Part shown: piece by piece, positions 27,701 to 39,700 of the stretch
Layout of the letters: each line of letters starts with the position of its first letter
How positions within the stretch are numbered: position 1 is the stretch's first letter
Origin: Acorus gramineus
Taxonomy: Eukaryota; Streptophyta; Magnoliopsida; Acorales; Acoraceae
Direction: 5' to 3'
Length of the DNA stretch: 64,000 nucleotides
Assembly: GCA_030737835.1 (NCBI GenBank)
Contig: CM060850.1
Location: 4,098,015-4,162,014 of the forward strand
The notes under the pieces: generated by a model
Told to the model about the DNA's origin: nothing
The model's input: only the letters and a program-made list of their open reading frames with translations
Database searches by the model: none
Translations under genes and position numbers: made by a program

Positions 27701-30700
27701 GCGGCCAGGATTATTTGGCAGGTAGGTAAATCAACTTACCTGTTACATAGTAAACCTCTTATTAAGCAGAACAACTCTGAGGCACTTCTAATATATGGTC
27801 TGCATGCATGGCTGAGTCAAACAGACTTACTGTAAAAGAATGGGAACTGTGAAGGATATTATGCCCAACTTCAGGAGAAATGGTTTCACATTCGATCAGA
27901 TGCATATCATATTAAATATTTTTTTCTATGGTAACTATGATTAACATGATTCATGGACTAAATTATCATTATGTTTGATAGTGTAATTTTTCTCAGTTTG
28001 TGAATGTATTTATTCCTATACAAATAAAATTTTGATACTTCCCAATTTTTACTGTCATGTGGACAGAGGTTACAGCATCTCAATATTTGATGTCATGTAA
28101 CTTACAATAATTAAATACAATAATTCAAACAGTGCTATTACAGTAGTTTGTGAATTACCATGCCCTTCTATAAAATATTTGAATCACTGGGACATGTGCA
28201 AAGTGCAAACACATTGAATTGCCATGATGGTGTGAAACAATTGAAATTAAAGATGTGGATGCCATATGCATTCATGAATCTTAGTTGCTGATTTCCATCT
28301 GCTTCCTCTTGTGAAAAATTAGCTTCTACTCCTTGTAAGTGGAAAGATGTAGTGGATGGTCCTAGTTGTCCTAGTGCTGAGCTGCTATATAAAGCATTGA
28401 CATCTGAATGAAACTTATATATGTGTCCTTTTCTTGTTTTGGCCACATGCTTAAAATGTTTTTGGGTTTAACCAGTGACTTTTATTCTTTGGTACCTGAA
28501 TCTTGTTAATCAAGCATGTTTGTTAACTTGTATGGTTCATGATCCCAGATAACAAGAATGGCAAATTATCTTTGGAGAAAAAACTTGGGACATGTGGTTT
28601 CAGTCTGGCCTGCATGCTTAATTTCCCAAAATCCCCTGATGATGTGGGACTACTGGCTTCAAGTTTATTACCACCCCCCAGCAAATTTATCAGTTCACTG
28701 CAAAGTTTTATCAGCTGGATCATCTGGGGTGGTACTGTGGAGAATTCTGTTGTTTCCATTAGCCCTACAATTGAACTAGCCTTGACACTTCTAAATCATG
28801 GACAATACAAATCTGCTGAGGTGCTTCTTCTTTTTCTATTATTGTTTTTGTTCTCATGCAAATACCATTTGAGTGCTCTATTTTTAGAGAAAGCTGACTG
28901 ACTGATGGTTTTTTTTAAGGATCTGCTTGCCAGTATACATGCACATTCACGTAGGAGAAAGCTTCCTGATAGCAATCAGAGTTTTGATGGTGAATGGTGT
29001 GCACATCTTCATCTTCTGGGGTTCTGCCTGCTTATGCGGGCACAAAATGAATTGCATGGAGTTTTCAAAGAAAAGGCAGTTCGTGAATCTGTTTGCTATT
29101 TCTTCAGGTATGACATCATATTGTGTTTCTTTAGCATGTCCACATAACTGCTAACCAATTGTTAGTAAAATATGGCATGAATTTACTTGTTACAAATCAA
29201 AGTATCATGCCCTTTTGATAGTAAGTCCTAAGAAATCTGCTCAATTATCGCAGTCGGGAAAAAAGAGGAACTGGATTTCTTTTGAAGTCCTGATGAAACA
29301 TATATCATGTTCAATTCCGTAAATAACGTTGAAATTACTGTGAATAATATGAAAAAAGTATTGTAATAAAAGACTTAATAGCTATTTAAGTTTATATTTA
29401 TTCATTTTTTGACAAACGTTAAATCGAATATGAATTGTATGCCTTCTCAGCTTTCAACCTATTTATCCCTTCTATGAGGCTTGACAACATTGACTATTGT
29501 CATGATTAATGTGCCTTCGCATACGAGTCAATTTGGTGCCCTTTATAATCTAGACACTGATGTAATTCTACCCCTATTCTGTGTATGCTCCTGCCAAAAC
29601 AAGTTTGGAAAGAGTTGGAGAGGGTGGTTCACACATCACTTTTTGCTGGTTTTGATGGTTTGGAAGAAAGTGGTCTCCCGTGCAACACAGGTAGAATAAG
29701 AGAGAGAAGCTAAAGGAGGAGATGTTTGTGGTTCTTGGAATCGAAGAATTTGAATGGCGTCACCACGCTCATGCATCGTGGCTTAAAGTTGGGTACAATA
29801 GTACAAACTTCTTCCCCAAGGTTGCAAAGCAAAGAAGAAGAAACTTTGTTGCTAAGATTAAGGTGGCTAAGAACCTGATAAAAAAGGAGGCTGATATACA
29901 AAAGGCGTTCGTGGATTACTTCAATTTGGCGTGCAAAGTTGATAGGAAGCGCAAGCCTCTATGGTGTGATGACTTGAAATGATTGTCGAGTGATTTCCTT
30001 CAAAGCCTAGAGGGTGGTGTTTTTTTGTTTTTTGTTTTTGGAGGATGAGGTAAAGGAAACAGCCTTCATATTAGAAGGGGAAATGAAATGGGTATGGGGC
30101 CTGATGGATTCAGCCTCAAATTTATCAATGTTTTTTGAATGATTGTCAAGGAGGACCATCTTGACAAGTTCTTCAAGGGAATGCAAGGGATTGGTTGTCT
30201 AGATGCCTCGTTTTTCGCAGTAATACATAAGTTTGGTTAATGTGAATTACAGATTAGGGGATAAAGCTCTAGGTAACATATTGAAAGAAGGTATGAGTGC
30301 TTCGATTGAGGAAATATCCGCTTTCATTCTCGGGAGATCCCTATAGGACGGATTTATGGTGGCCCAGCCGCCCAGGAATGTATTCTGACGGCTTATAAAG
30401 ACAAAAAGGAAGGGGGTAGCTGATGCAGCGTAGTTGGTAATCCTCCTAGGATAACAAAATACAATAGAGAAAAATAATAAATTCTATTAACCAAATCTTC
30501 ATTAATTATGTGATTACAAGGCCTATTATAGAGCAGAGAATCCTAACAAAATAGGATCTCAACAAAAATCTCTCAAATCACAAATAAATCATGATCAGAT
30601 CCTAACTAATATTTAAATTCGAATTTAAATTCAAAATTCAAATTCAAATATAAATCCTAAAATAAGAAAAGAAATCCTAACAAATTCAAAAATTACTAAA

Positions 30701-33700
30701 ATTGTAAATCAACCGTAATCATCCATTTGACAGTCCTCAATGTCGAACAAACAGTCCATGATCGTGCTACATCATTCCCTCCCTCTTGAGAAAAACTCGC
30801 CCTCGAGTTTGGTTGAAGAAGTTGATGTAGTCCAAGCATTTGATGATGTGATTCACTTGTGACTTTTATGCAACTAGGGTCCACCACCAGTGCTTGTGGC
30901 CAGTGTTCCTTGTACGATTTTGATGATAATCTAGGAGTTCTAACCATGATTTCTGAAAAGAATGGATCCTCAAAATTATGGTAGCATGGGTCGAAGATTG
31001 GTGGAATGTATGTTTCCTCGATTTTTTCATCAAAGATTGGTGGAAGATCTGCCTCTTCAATCTCTTCATCAAAGATAGGTGGAAGGCTCTCTTCAATCTC
31101 TTGGAAGGTTCGCCTCTTCAATCACTTCATCAAAGAGTGGAAGGCTCTCTTCAATCTCTTGGAAGGTTCGCCTCTTCAATCACTTCGTCAAAAATAGGTG
31201 GAAGTTTCTCCTCTTCAATCTCCACATCGAAAATAGGCGGAAGGTTTGCCTTTCGAATGGGTTGTTGAAATCACCATCAATAGACTCCTCTTCCGCAGAT
31301 CGTTGGGCTGGTGATCGTGGGGTTGGTTGTCGCTCCCAATATTGCATAAACGCCATCATCGCCTCCATCTGCTGTGTTAGCGCATCAAATCGCTCGTGTA
31401 TTGCGTCGGCGACGAAGTGCTGGGCTTCATCACGACTGTAGGCTTCGCTAAGAGGATGTCTTCTTGGTGGCATCTTCTCTTCTATTTTTTTTTTAGTATA
31501 TGGTGGATTGGAATAAAAAGAGTAATTTGTGGGATTGGGTGTTTCTTTGGATGAAAACTTGGTTGTGAGGGGTTAAATGAAAATTTTCCTTTTTTTTTTT
31601 TTTGAAAAAGTAATGTAATCGGTGGGGGGGGGGGGGGGTGTATGGGCTGGCTGATTGTAATGGATCCGATGGATTTCTTTTTCTTTTTTTTGTGGGGGTT
31701 TAGGGTTGAATGGCTGGGATGATTTTTTTTTTTAAGATATTGATATTGATATTGATAAATGGGATGGATCACGGATTACCTTGACGAATCGACGAGGCTC
31801 TGATACCAACTGATGCAGCGTAGGGCTATACTCTTCTGTTGACCCAATCGATCTTGAGGGATGCGAAATCTGCAGGCTTCAACGACGCTGTTGATTCGCG
31901 AAAAATACTAGGACGATGGGCTTCAACGAGTCTGTAGAATACTGAGAATACCAGAAACTATGAAAATTCTATATAGTTGTTAATCCTCCTAAGATAACAA
32001 AATACATTAGAGAAAAATAATAAATTCTATTAACCAATTTTTTATTAATTATGTGATTATAAGGCCTATTTATAGAGTAGAAAATCCTAACAAAATAAAA
32101 TCTCAACAAATCTCTCTAAATCTCTCGAATAGCAAATAAATCCTTATCAGATCCTAACTAATATTTAAATTCAAATTCAAATTCAAATATAAATCCTAAA
32201 ATATGAAAAGAAATCCTAACAAATTCCAAAATTACTAAAATTGTAAATCAACCATAATCATCCATTTGGTAGTCCTCAATGTCAATTGAACGGTCCATGA
32301 TCGTGCTACATCAGTAGCCCTCAAGCTTGATTTTCTAAAAGAATATGACAAATCTGGACTAGGGCTTTCCGTGTCATTTCATACAGTTCCACAGTTTTGA
32401 GCAGAATTAGTTCGAGTGACCCACAACTGCATCTCCTCTCCCACTCCCTTGGTTTTGGTGAATGGAGTCACGTGTGGCCTTTTCCCCATAAATAGAGGAC
32501 TCTGTCAGGGAGACCTGTTTAAGTAGGATGTTAAAGATGGCGGAGGATGGATAGATGGGTTTTTGGTTTTGCTGTGCAGCAGCACAGGTCCCGTTGTTTT
32601 GCATGTTTAATATGCTGATGACACACTGCTGTTATGTAGACCCGATTAATTACTGCAAGCGTTCTTTTTTGGGGGGAATAAGTTGAATGAAGCCAAGGTG
32701 TCCTACATGGTTGATCTCTTTGGTTCCATATAGAGATTTTGTCTATGAAACATGTTGAATTATGTCCGGGCATTGGACCTATTTCTAATTGGGACTGGTC
32801 ACCACTTATAATCAGATTCAAAAGAAGTTTGGAAGGGTGGAGTATGGGTGGCAAGCTTGTTCTTCAAGCTATTTCTTCGCTCTGTTCAAAGTGGTGAATT
32901 GAATGTTTAACAAAATTGAAGCGATCCGTCGGAGATTTCTATAGAATGGAGCCATACCGAATGGGTGGAAAGCTCGGGATTCGGTCTATCACCAAAAAAA
33001 AAAGAAAAAAAGAAAAATTGAAGACACCGTGCTACTGGAAGGTGGCTACTGGAAGACTTCTCTTTGAATAGGAGGCTGAGGATTTTGTGTTGTTGTTGTT
33101 GTCTATTCTGTAGGGTTTCAAGTTGATCTAAAACTGGATGTAGCTAACTGGACCGGAACCTAATGAAGGGTTCTCAGTGAAGAGCTGTTATGATTGATGG
33201 TAGGGCAATCATCAACTCAAATTTAGCCCGAAAATGTAAGGAAATTTGGATCAAAGTTATTCGTAAAGTGCATTTTTTGCAGTGGCTTATGTACCAAGTG
33301 AGGTTGATGACAAGCTTATAAAGCTAGATGGGTCCCTGACGAGCTGAGGGTGCATGTGACATGTTTTATGTAACATGGACACTGAAATGACTGTACATTT
33401 AATCTGCCATTGCCCTGTCGCTAAACAATCATGGAGTGCTCTAGGAGTGGCTATTGGGTTGGATCCTAGATGCGGGTCTTTGGATCAATTCTGGGAGGCT
33501 GGAAAAAAGTTTAAGGAAGAAAGGTGATTGAAGCGTGAAGGTGAAATCTCTCAATCTCTGATTCCAGCTGCGGTTTGGCTTTGGTAGACCTAAGAATGAA
33601 GTCACTTTTCAAGGAGTCACCCCGTTCTTCATAAATATTTGGGAGTCAGTTGAATTTTTCATCATGGTCTGGGTTTGCCACTATTGCGTGGCTAAATTTT

Positions 33701-36700
33701 TTCCATTTTCCTGTGGTTCACTGGTTATCATTGAGTAGAATGGCCTTTTGGTTTTCTTCGAGGATGATCTGGAATTATTAGAATCCTCGTTTGCTGTATC
33801 AAGTCCCTTGTATTTTGTTTCTTTCTGCTTCATTTTTTCTTGGTATGTACTCTTTTATTTTAATATAAGGTGGTATCTGCCCTACAGGTTCATTTCCAAA
33901 TTAAAAATTTCTTGGACCTGCTGTGCAAGCTGGTAAAATTCTGAGGAAAGCTTGGGACATGAGCCCTAGAGCAAAGACTTCCCAATCTTTTCTTTCTGCA
34001 GTCTGTTGGACTGTTTGGACAACCAGAAGGAAAGAAATCTGATAATAGAGACTTAGATAAGCCTTTGTCTGGTTGCTCTCTGGAGCTCTGGAGCCCTGTC
34101 CAGTAGATCCCTCACCTGCTCCTTTTCTTCCCCCCTTTTTGTATTTGGTTTTTTTGCATGCAGGGACTGTCCCCGATTTTATTCAATATCATTGTGGTTG
34201 AATTACTACCATTCCCTCAAAAAAAGAACAAAATGCACAAGTTCCACTTTCAATATATCATGATGCAATTGAACGTATATGTGAAATGGTGTGTGTTGAT
34301 TGTGATGTTTCTTTTCATATATTTTGTGATTATTTTTAATATCTATTAGGCACTCTGATGATGATCAAATTGTGCAAAAAATGCCAAAGGTCAGGACCAG
34401 GTGTAGTCTCTCCCCTCCTAGCACCCTTGCAATATGCAGTATGCTAGTAACGCTCTTGTGTGGTCATGATGCTAGAAATGTGAGCATATTGGTTGGCTAT
34501 AGTACACAATATAATGGATATTATAAATGGGTTGTGTATGTTTTATCACGGCACTGGGTTTTTGCCCTTTTGGATCTACATTTTCAGCTTATTTTTCTGC
34601 TTTTGGATTTGATGTGCATTCATGGTCATAAGGACACTCTTTTCTTGGTCCTGTTCTAAAATCCTGCAATTTGTTTTTATAATATATATGCATGCTCATT
34701 CATACATGTGAGGGAAACCACTTTACTGCAATTGCATATGCATTTTTGTGTTTGCTTCCGTGAATGCATGTATTTTTGCATATATACATGAGCATGGATG
34801 TGCATGTGTTGTTCGAAATGTGATTAACATGTTTTTGGTATTACATTCAGAGCTGCATCTGGGCAAAAAGCATGCCAGTCTTTACAAAAGTTGTTCTTCC
34901 AAACTGGATTGCAGCATCCTGGTATGTAAGTTCGATTTAAGCACAGTATGGCTCTTGGGATTGCTATGAATTCTGATGCAGCTGTACTATCTGCAGTTGA
35001 AACAGCATCTGTAACAACATGGAAGCTTCATTACTATCAATGGGCGATGCAGGTATTTGAGCAGTACAGTTTGTCTGAAGGTGCCTGCCAATTTGCTCTT
35101 GCTGCTCTTGAGCAAGTTGATGAATCTGTTATTGAACCAGAAGCTTCTGTTATTAGAGGGAGGCTTTGGGCAAATGTTTTTAAGTTTTCTTTAGATCTTA
35201 ACAACTACAGGGACGCCTATTGTGCTATAATTTCAAATCCAGATGAAGACAGCAAAACTATCTGCCTGAGGCGTTTCATAAATGTTCTTTGTGAGCAGGG
35301 AGCAACCAAGGTTTAATTTCCATTCTGTTACTTTTTGACATTTATCGTCGAGTATACACTGCTGTTATATTCTCAATGGATTAGTTAAAACTTTTTGAGA
35401 ACATTTTTCCAATCAAAATGTAGTAGATTAATGCTCCCAGGTTTGCACGAAATATCATGATTCTTCTTTTATTCATGCATGCGAATGATGGAAAAGACTT
35501 TCCTAAAATTTGTGCTCTTCATGGCAATGTTACTATATTTCTGTACCCTCTCTTAAGAAACACAATTAATTTAAATAAGGACCATATGCAACTGTTTCTT
35601 TAAAAATGTGGACGCCCATTGGTCACTGGACAGTTAACATGGTTGGAATGTAGGACATGGACAAGATTAAGTGAAGGAAATTGATTTTTTTATGAGAGAA
35701 GGTAGAAATTGTATTACGATTTAATCAAATTGAATTGCAAGGCCCGAAATGTGGTAGAGGTAGGAAATGGAATTGGAGTGCAAAAGGAGTGGAAAAACAA
35801 AAATAGAAATGTTGTCCACATGTGGTTTACAATGGCTGTTTCTATAGTGATGTAATCCTACACATGCTTGTTATAATTTTCTCCTTCTACTATGCACAGA
35901 TAATGTGTGATGGTGAACTCCCATTTGTTGGACTGATTGAAAAGGTGGAACAGGAGCTAATATGGAAGGTATGCTCTTGTTTTGTCTGAGAATATGCATT
36001 GAGGCATACTGCCTTTTCTTGACATTCAGAACAATTTTATGTTATTTTACTTCTACATTTGAAATTGCCTGCTGAACTCTGACAGGCTGAGCGCTCAGAT
36101 GTTTCTGCAAAACCAAATCCTTACAAACTGCTTTATGCATTTGAAATGCATCGTAACAACTGGAGAAAAGCAGCTGGTTATATGTATCAATATTACACAC
36201 GATTGAGGAAAGAAACGAACATAAGAGAGCTCCAACAGCCTTACTCAGAATTTCAAGAGAGACTAGAGTCCCTATCGGCTGCTATAAATGCTCTACAACT
36301 TGTTCATCCTGCTTATGCGTGGATTGAATCTCAGCATGAGGACTACTTTTCCATTGACCAACATTCACCAAACAAAAGGACTCGAAAATTTGTGGAAGAA
36401 GACAGTAAGATTTTTTTTTTTTCAATAAGAAATTTTACCACCACTACTACACCACTGGTCAGTGGTCATATAATTAATTGAGATTAATATACCATCAGGT
36501 TCTTGATAAATTTATTCTTGTTATGGTGTTGTAATTGTAACTGTGTTTTTGCATGGTTTGTGTCCTAATGAGTAACTTTGATGCAGATACTCTGCAAGCT
36601 CATAGGCTGCAATATTGTATCGATATTGAGATGATGGAAGAAGACTATGTGCTTACGTCAGCACAGTTCCATCTTTTAATGACAAACGAAAAAGTTCCTT

Positions 36701-39700
36701 TCATGGGTGAGTAATTTGAAATCTGATATTGCTCCGAGTTATCAGATATTGACACTCTGACATGAAATCGTCAAGACTTTTTTCTTCCAAGTCTGATAGC
36801 ATCTCCATCCCTATATTTTTTAAGCGTTTCATTGACTGTCAATTTTTTTAGGTTGTCAGTCGCTCTCAAATTTGGTGGATATGCTGATCCAAGCAAACTT
36901 ATATGATATGGCATTCACAGTTGTCATCAAATTCTTGAGGGGTTCCTCATTGAAAAGGTTCTTCATTCGTACAAATTCCCTACATGATTGATCATTCACA
37001 CTCATGTGTTAGATGTAAAATACATTTTGTGTTGGTGCAGTGAATTGGAGCGTGTGTTCATTATTATCTCAGAGAAATGTTCTTCTAGTAGAAAGGCTCC
37101 GTCAGATATGTGGTACGCTAAATTGTTAACCTTGTTTGTTTCTGTTTGGGGTGGAGGGTGGTTTTGGGAAGAGGGGAGTTATGTCAAGGATATTAAATCT
37201 GTTGTTTCCTATCCAATATTGTCTCCTAGCTATTTTTGAAGCTCTTGGTTATATATCTTCCAGGAATGATGGACATATGCATACCCCTCTATTGACATAT
37301 TCTGAGGATGAGACTATTGGTCCCACAGATGTGATTCATTCAGTTCAACATTTCAAGGGAGATCATTGGGAACTTCTTGAGCTTTATCTTGTAAGTAGTT
37401 CTTGTGATTCTTGATAATTCTTCTTGAATATTTAATAGATTGGGTCACAGTTACACTAGCTATACTATTGGAATTTATTAATTTGAGTTGCGATAATTAG
37501 GCAAACCCATGGATGTCTCACATAAATTTCTGTCCGACTTTGGCTGCTAAGATTAACAATGATTTAGTTGAAGCTTCTTTATAATAATACCTAATTCTTG
37601 ATGGTAATGGTTTTGTATTCACTGATGATTTTTCAATCTGTAATGTAATAGTTTGGAAATGTAATCCTTGCAGCTTGTCTAGTTATATCACATTAATGTT
37701 GGCATGTAAAGACCAATTCCTTGGTGGATTGATAGTAAGCCATTTTTGGATTATTCTGTTGTTTGTTTTATTGACTTTATCCGAGTCTGACTCTACTTTC
37801 TGATACAAAAGGTTCATATTTGGAATCTTTTAACTGTAGATTGTTTGTCCAATCTTGATTATTCAGTGCTTTGCGTCTCTTTATATGACAATATAAATTT
37901 TAATTATATTAAATGTAGATACAGGGTCAGTCTATATATATGATAAATTCTCAAAATCCCACTCACAATTCCTTTGATTGAACAGATTCGAAATCTTATA
38001 GTTGTTTCTGTCTCTAGGGTAAAAGAACTCACTCCCTTTATATCTCTGTCGTTAGTCCTTCACCCCAACTACTTATCCACATTCTCCTATCTTGGACATT
38101 GCATAATGGAAAACCCACATTTACTTTAACTAATCAGGGGACACAACACACCTTTTGCTGAATAATAATAGGAGTTTCATTTTTTTTCTTTTGGAGAGAA
38201 GTTCTCATAAGCCATAAAAGTGAAACGTCTGTCTTGTTGGAGTTCAAAATCTTGCATACTGATTTTTCTTAACTTGTCCACAAATTGAGCATCTATCAAA
38301 ACCTGAGGCTGTTTGGTTTATTACTTTGTAGTCGAAACAGTGGTTTTGTGTGGGATCATTCCTTTCCATTTGTTGCAATTTGTTACCTGCTCTATATGCT
38401 CATAGTCTTGGTAATATACACACATTTTTGCTTATAATCCTGGGAGAGGAACAAAGTAGTATAGTGGCTCACGAATATGATTTTACTCAATATCATTGAT
38501 TGTGAGGTTACATAATAGGTGATCCCATCACTATGGTCTATGGGGAGGGTTTTCTAGTCCTTATCTTGACATACTGCAACAAATGTAGATTTCACACTTT
38601 TTTCTTTGATTTGGTATTTTTTGTTCCAATTCAAAAATCTATATATTTCAATTTCCCTAGTAAGCAGTTTAATTGTTAATCTGATGGAGATGCCTTCTAC
38701 TTTATTGACACTTGGACAGAGCACTTCCTTTTTTAATGGTATAGCATTTTACTGCAGGAAAAATACAAAAAATTGCACTCAAGGCTACCAGTAATTGTTG
38801 CTGAAACGCTTCTTCACAGTGATCCTCAACTCGAATTGCCACTTTGGTTAGTTCATATGTTTAAGGTATGTTCTTGATTGAATGGGTATTAGGTCAATGA
38901 ATTGTTGTATTGATATTTAGAAGCTTGATAGTCTACCAGCAATATTGATTTGCAATGCTCTTAAAACTGATATTTAATGTTTTATATCAAATGTGTTTCA
39001 TTGAGTTCATTTTTTTTTAATTTTGTGTTCCACTTTTGGAAGTCATATAGGTTACTGTCATTTAATAATTATGTATGCTTAGATGTGCCATTATCTTATA
39101 TATAACTATAACATGGTATCGTACTGATATTGGATTGATATGACAGGGAGGACGAACAGTTCCATCCTGGGGTATGGCTGGCCAAGAATCCGATCCTGCT
39201 ACATTATTCAGATTATATGTCAACTATGGTCGCTACACAGAAGCTACAAATCTACTGCTTGAATACATTGACTCACTTGCATCCTTGGTAACCAACTCCA
39301 TACCACCCGTGTCAAATTTCACTTAAATATGTGACTGCATGGCTTTGAGGCTTATATGATTTTCTAGGATCCTATTTAAATGCAGATCTAATCAATTAAA
39401 CTTTTGCTAATATATTTAATTTGACGGAGATACCATAACGTGCATGTTAGCTTCTTGAGTGTTGATCCCTCACTATGCTGTCTTATTGTCTGGAAGGATT
39501 TTAGCTTTTATGCTCTTTATAGAAAATTGAAAAATTTGTAAGTGGATTTTGAGGCATCTTGAAAGCTGGATATGGTTTGGGAAAAACAGATTGTGGTGAA
39601 GAGTGGAGGAGGTGAAAAAAATAGAGAAACACAAATAGTAGTAGTCAATTATCAAAGAAACACAAATCGTGGTCTCTTAGGAGGTGGGGTATGGGGAGGC

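Larger units (their letters stand above)
30421..32313 (-). mobile_element. Deleted Ty3/gypsy-like LTR retrotransposon nested in the LINE
   Basis: Terminal direct repeats at 30421-30774 and 31811-32313 begin TGATGCAGCGTAG and end GCTACATCA. GTAGC flanks the element on both sides (30416-30420 and 32314-32318), an exact 5-bp target duplication. On the minus strand the right LTR is followed after two bases by TGGTATCAGAGC (31808-31797), a primer-binding site of the type common in plant LTR retrotransposons. A purine tract AGAGGGAGGGAA precedes the left LTR. A minus-strand frame 31473-31180 opens MPPRRHPLSEAYSRDEAQHF, a gag-like start. A second piece, 31121-30696, carries SRASFSQEGGNDVA near its end, resembling the tail of gypsy pol. 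Protease, reverse transcriptase and integrase are absent: the interior is only about 1 kb. Confidence 0.88.
29590..34226 (+). mobile_element. L1-type LINE, interrupted, in NUP160 intron 15
   Basis: A degenerate plus-strand ORF2 starts with EFEWRHHAHASWLKVGYNST and NFFPKVAKQRRRNF. It continues with GPDGFSLKFINVF and LDASFFAVIHKF, and breaks at TKRKGVA. It resumes after the inserted LTR element with LKLDFLKEYDKSG in the same frame, then VNGVTCGLFPINRGLCQGD, the YADD catalytic box at 32611-32622, and a zf-RVT-like MTVHLICHCPVAKQSWSAL near 33390. An A-rich tail starts at about 34219. Stops and frameshifts show it is dead. The 5' part (endonuclease) is missing or unrecognisable. Confidence 0.8.
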
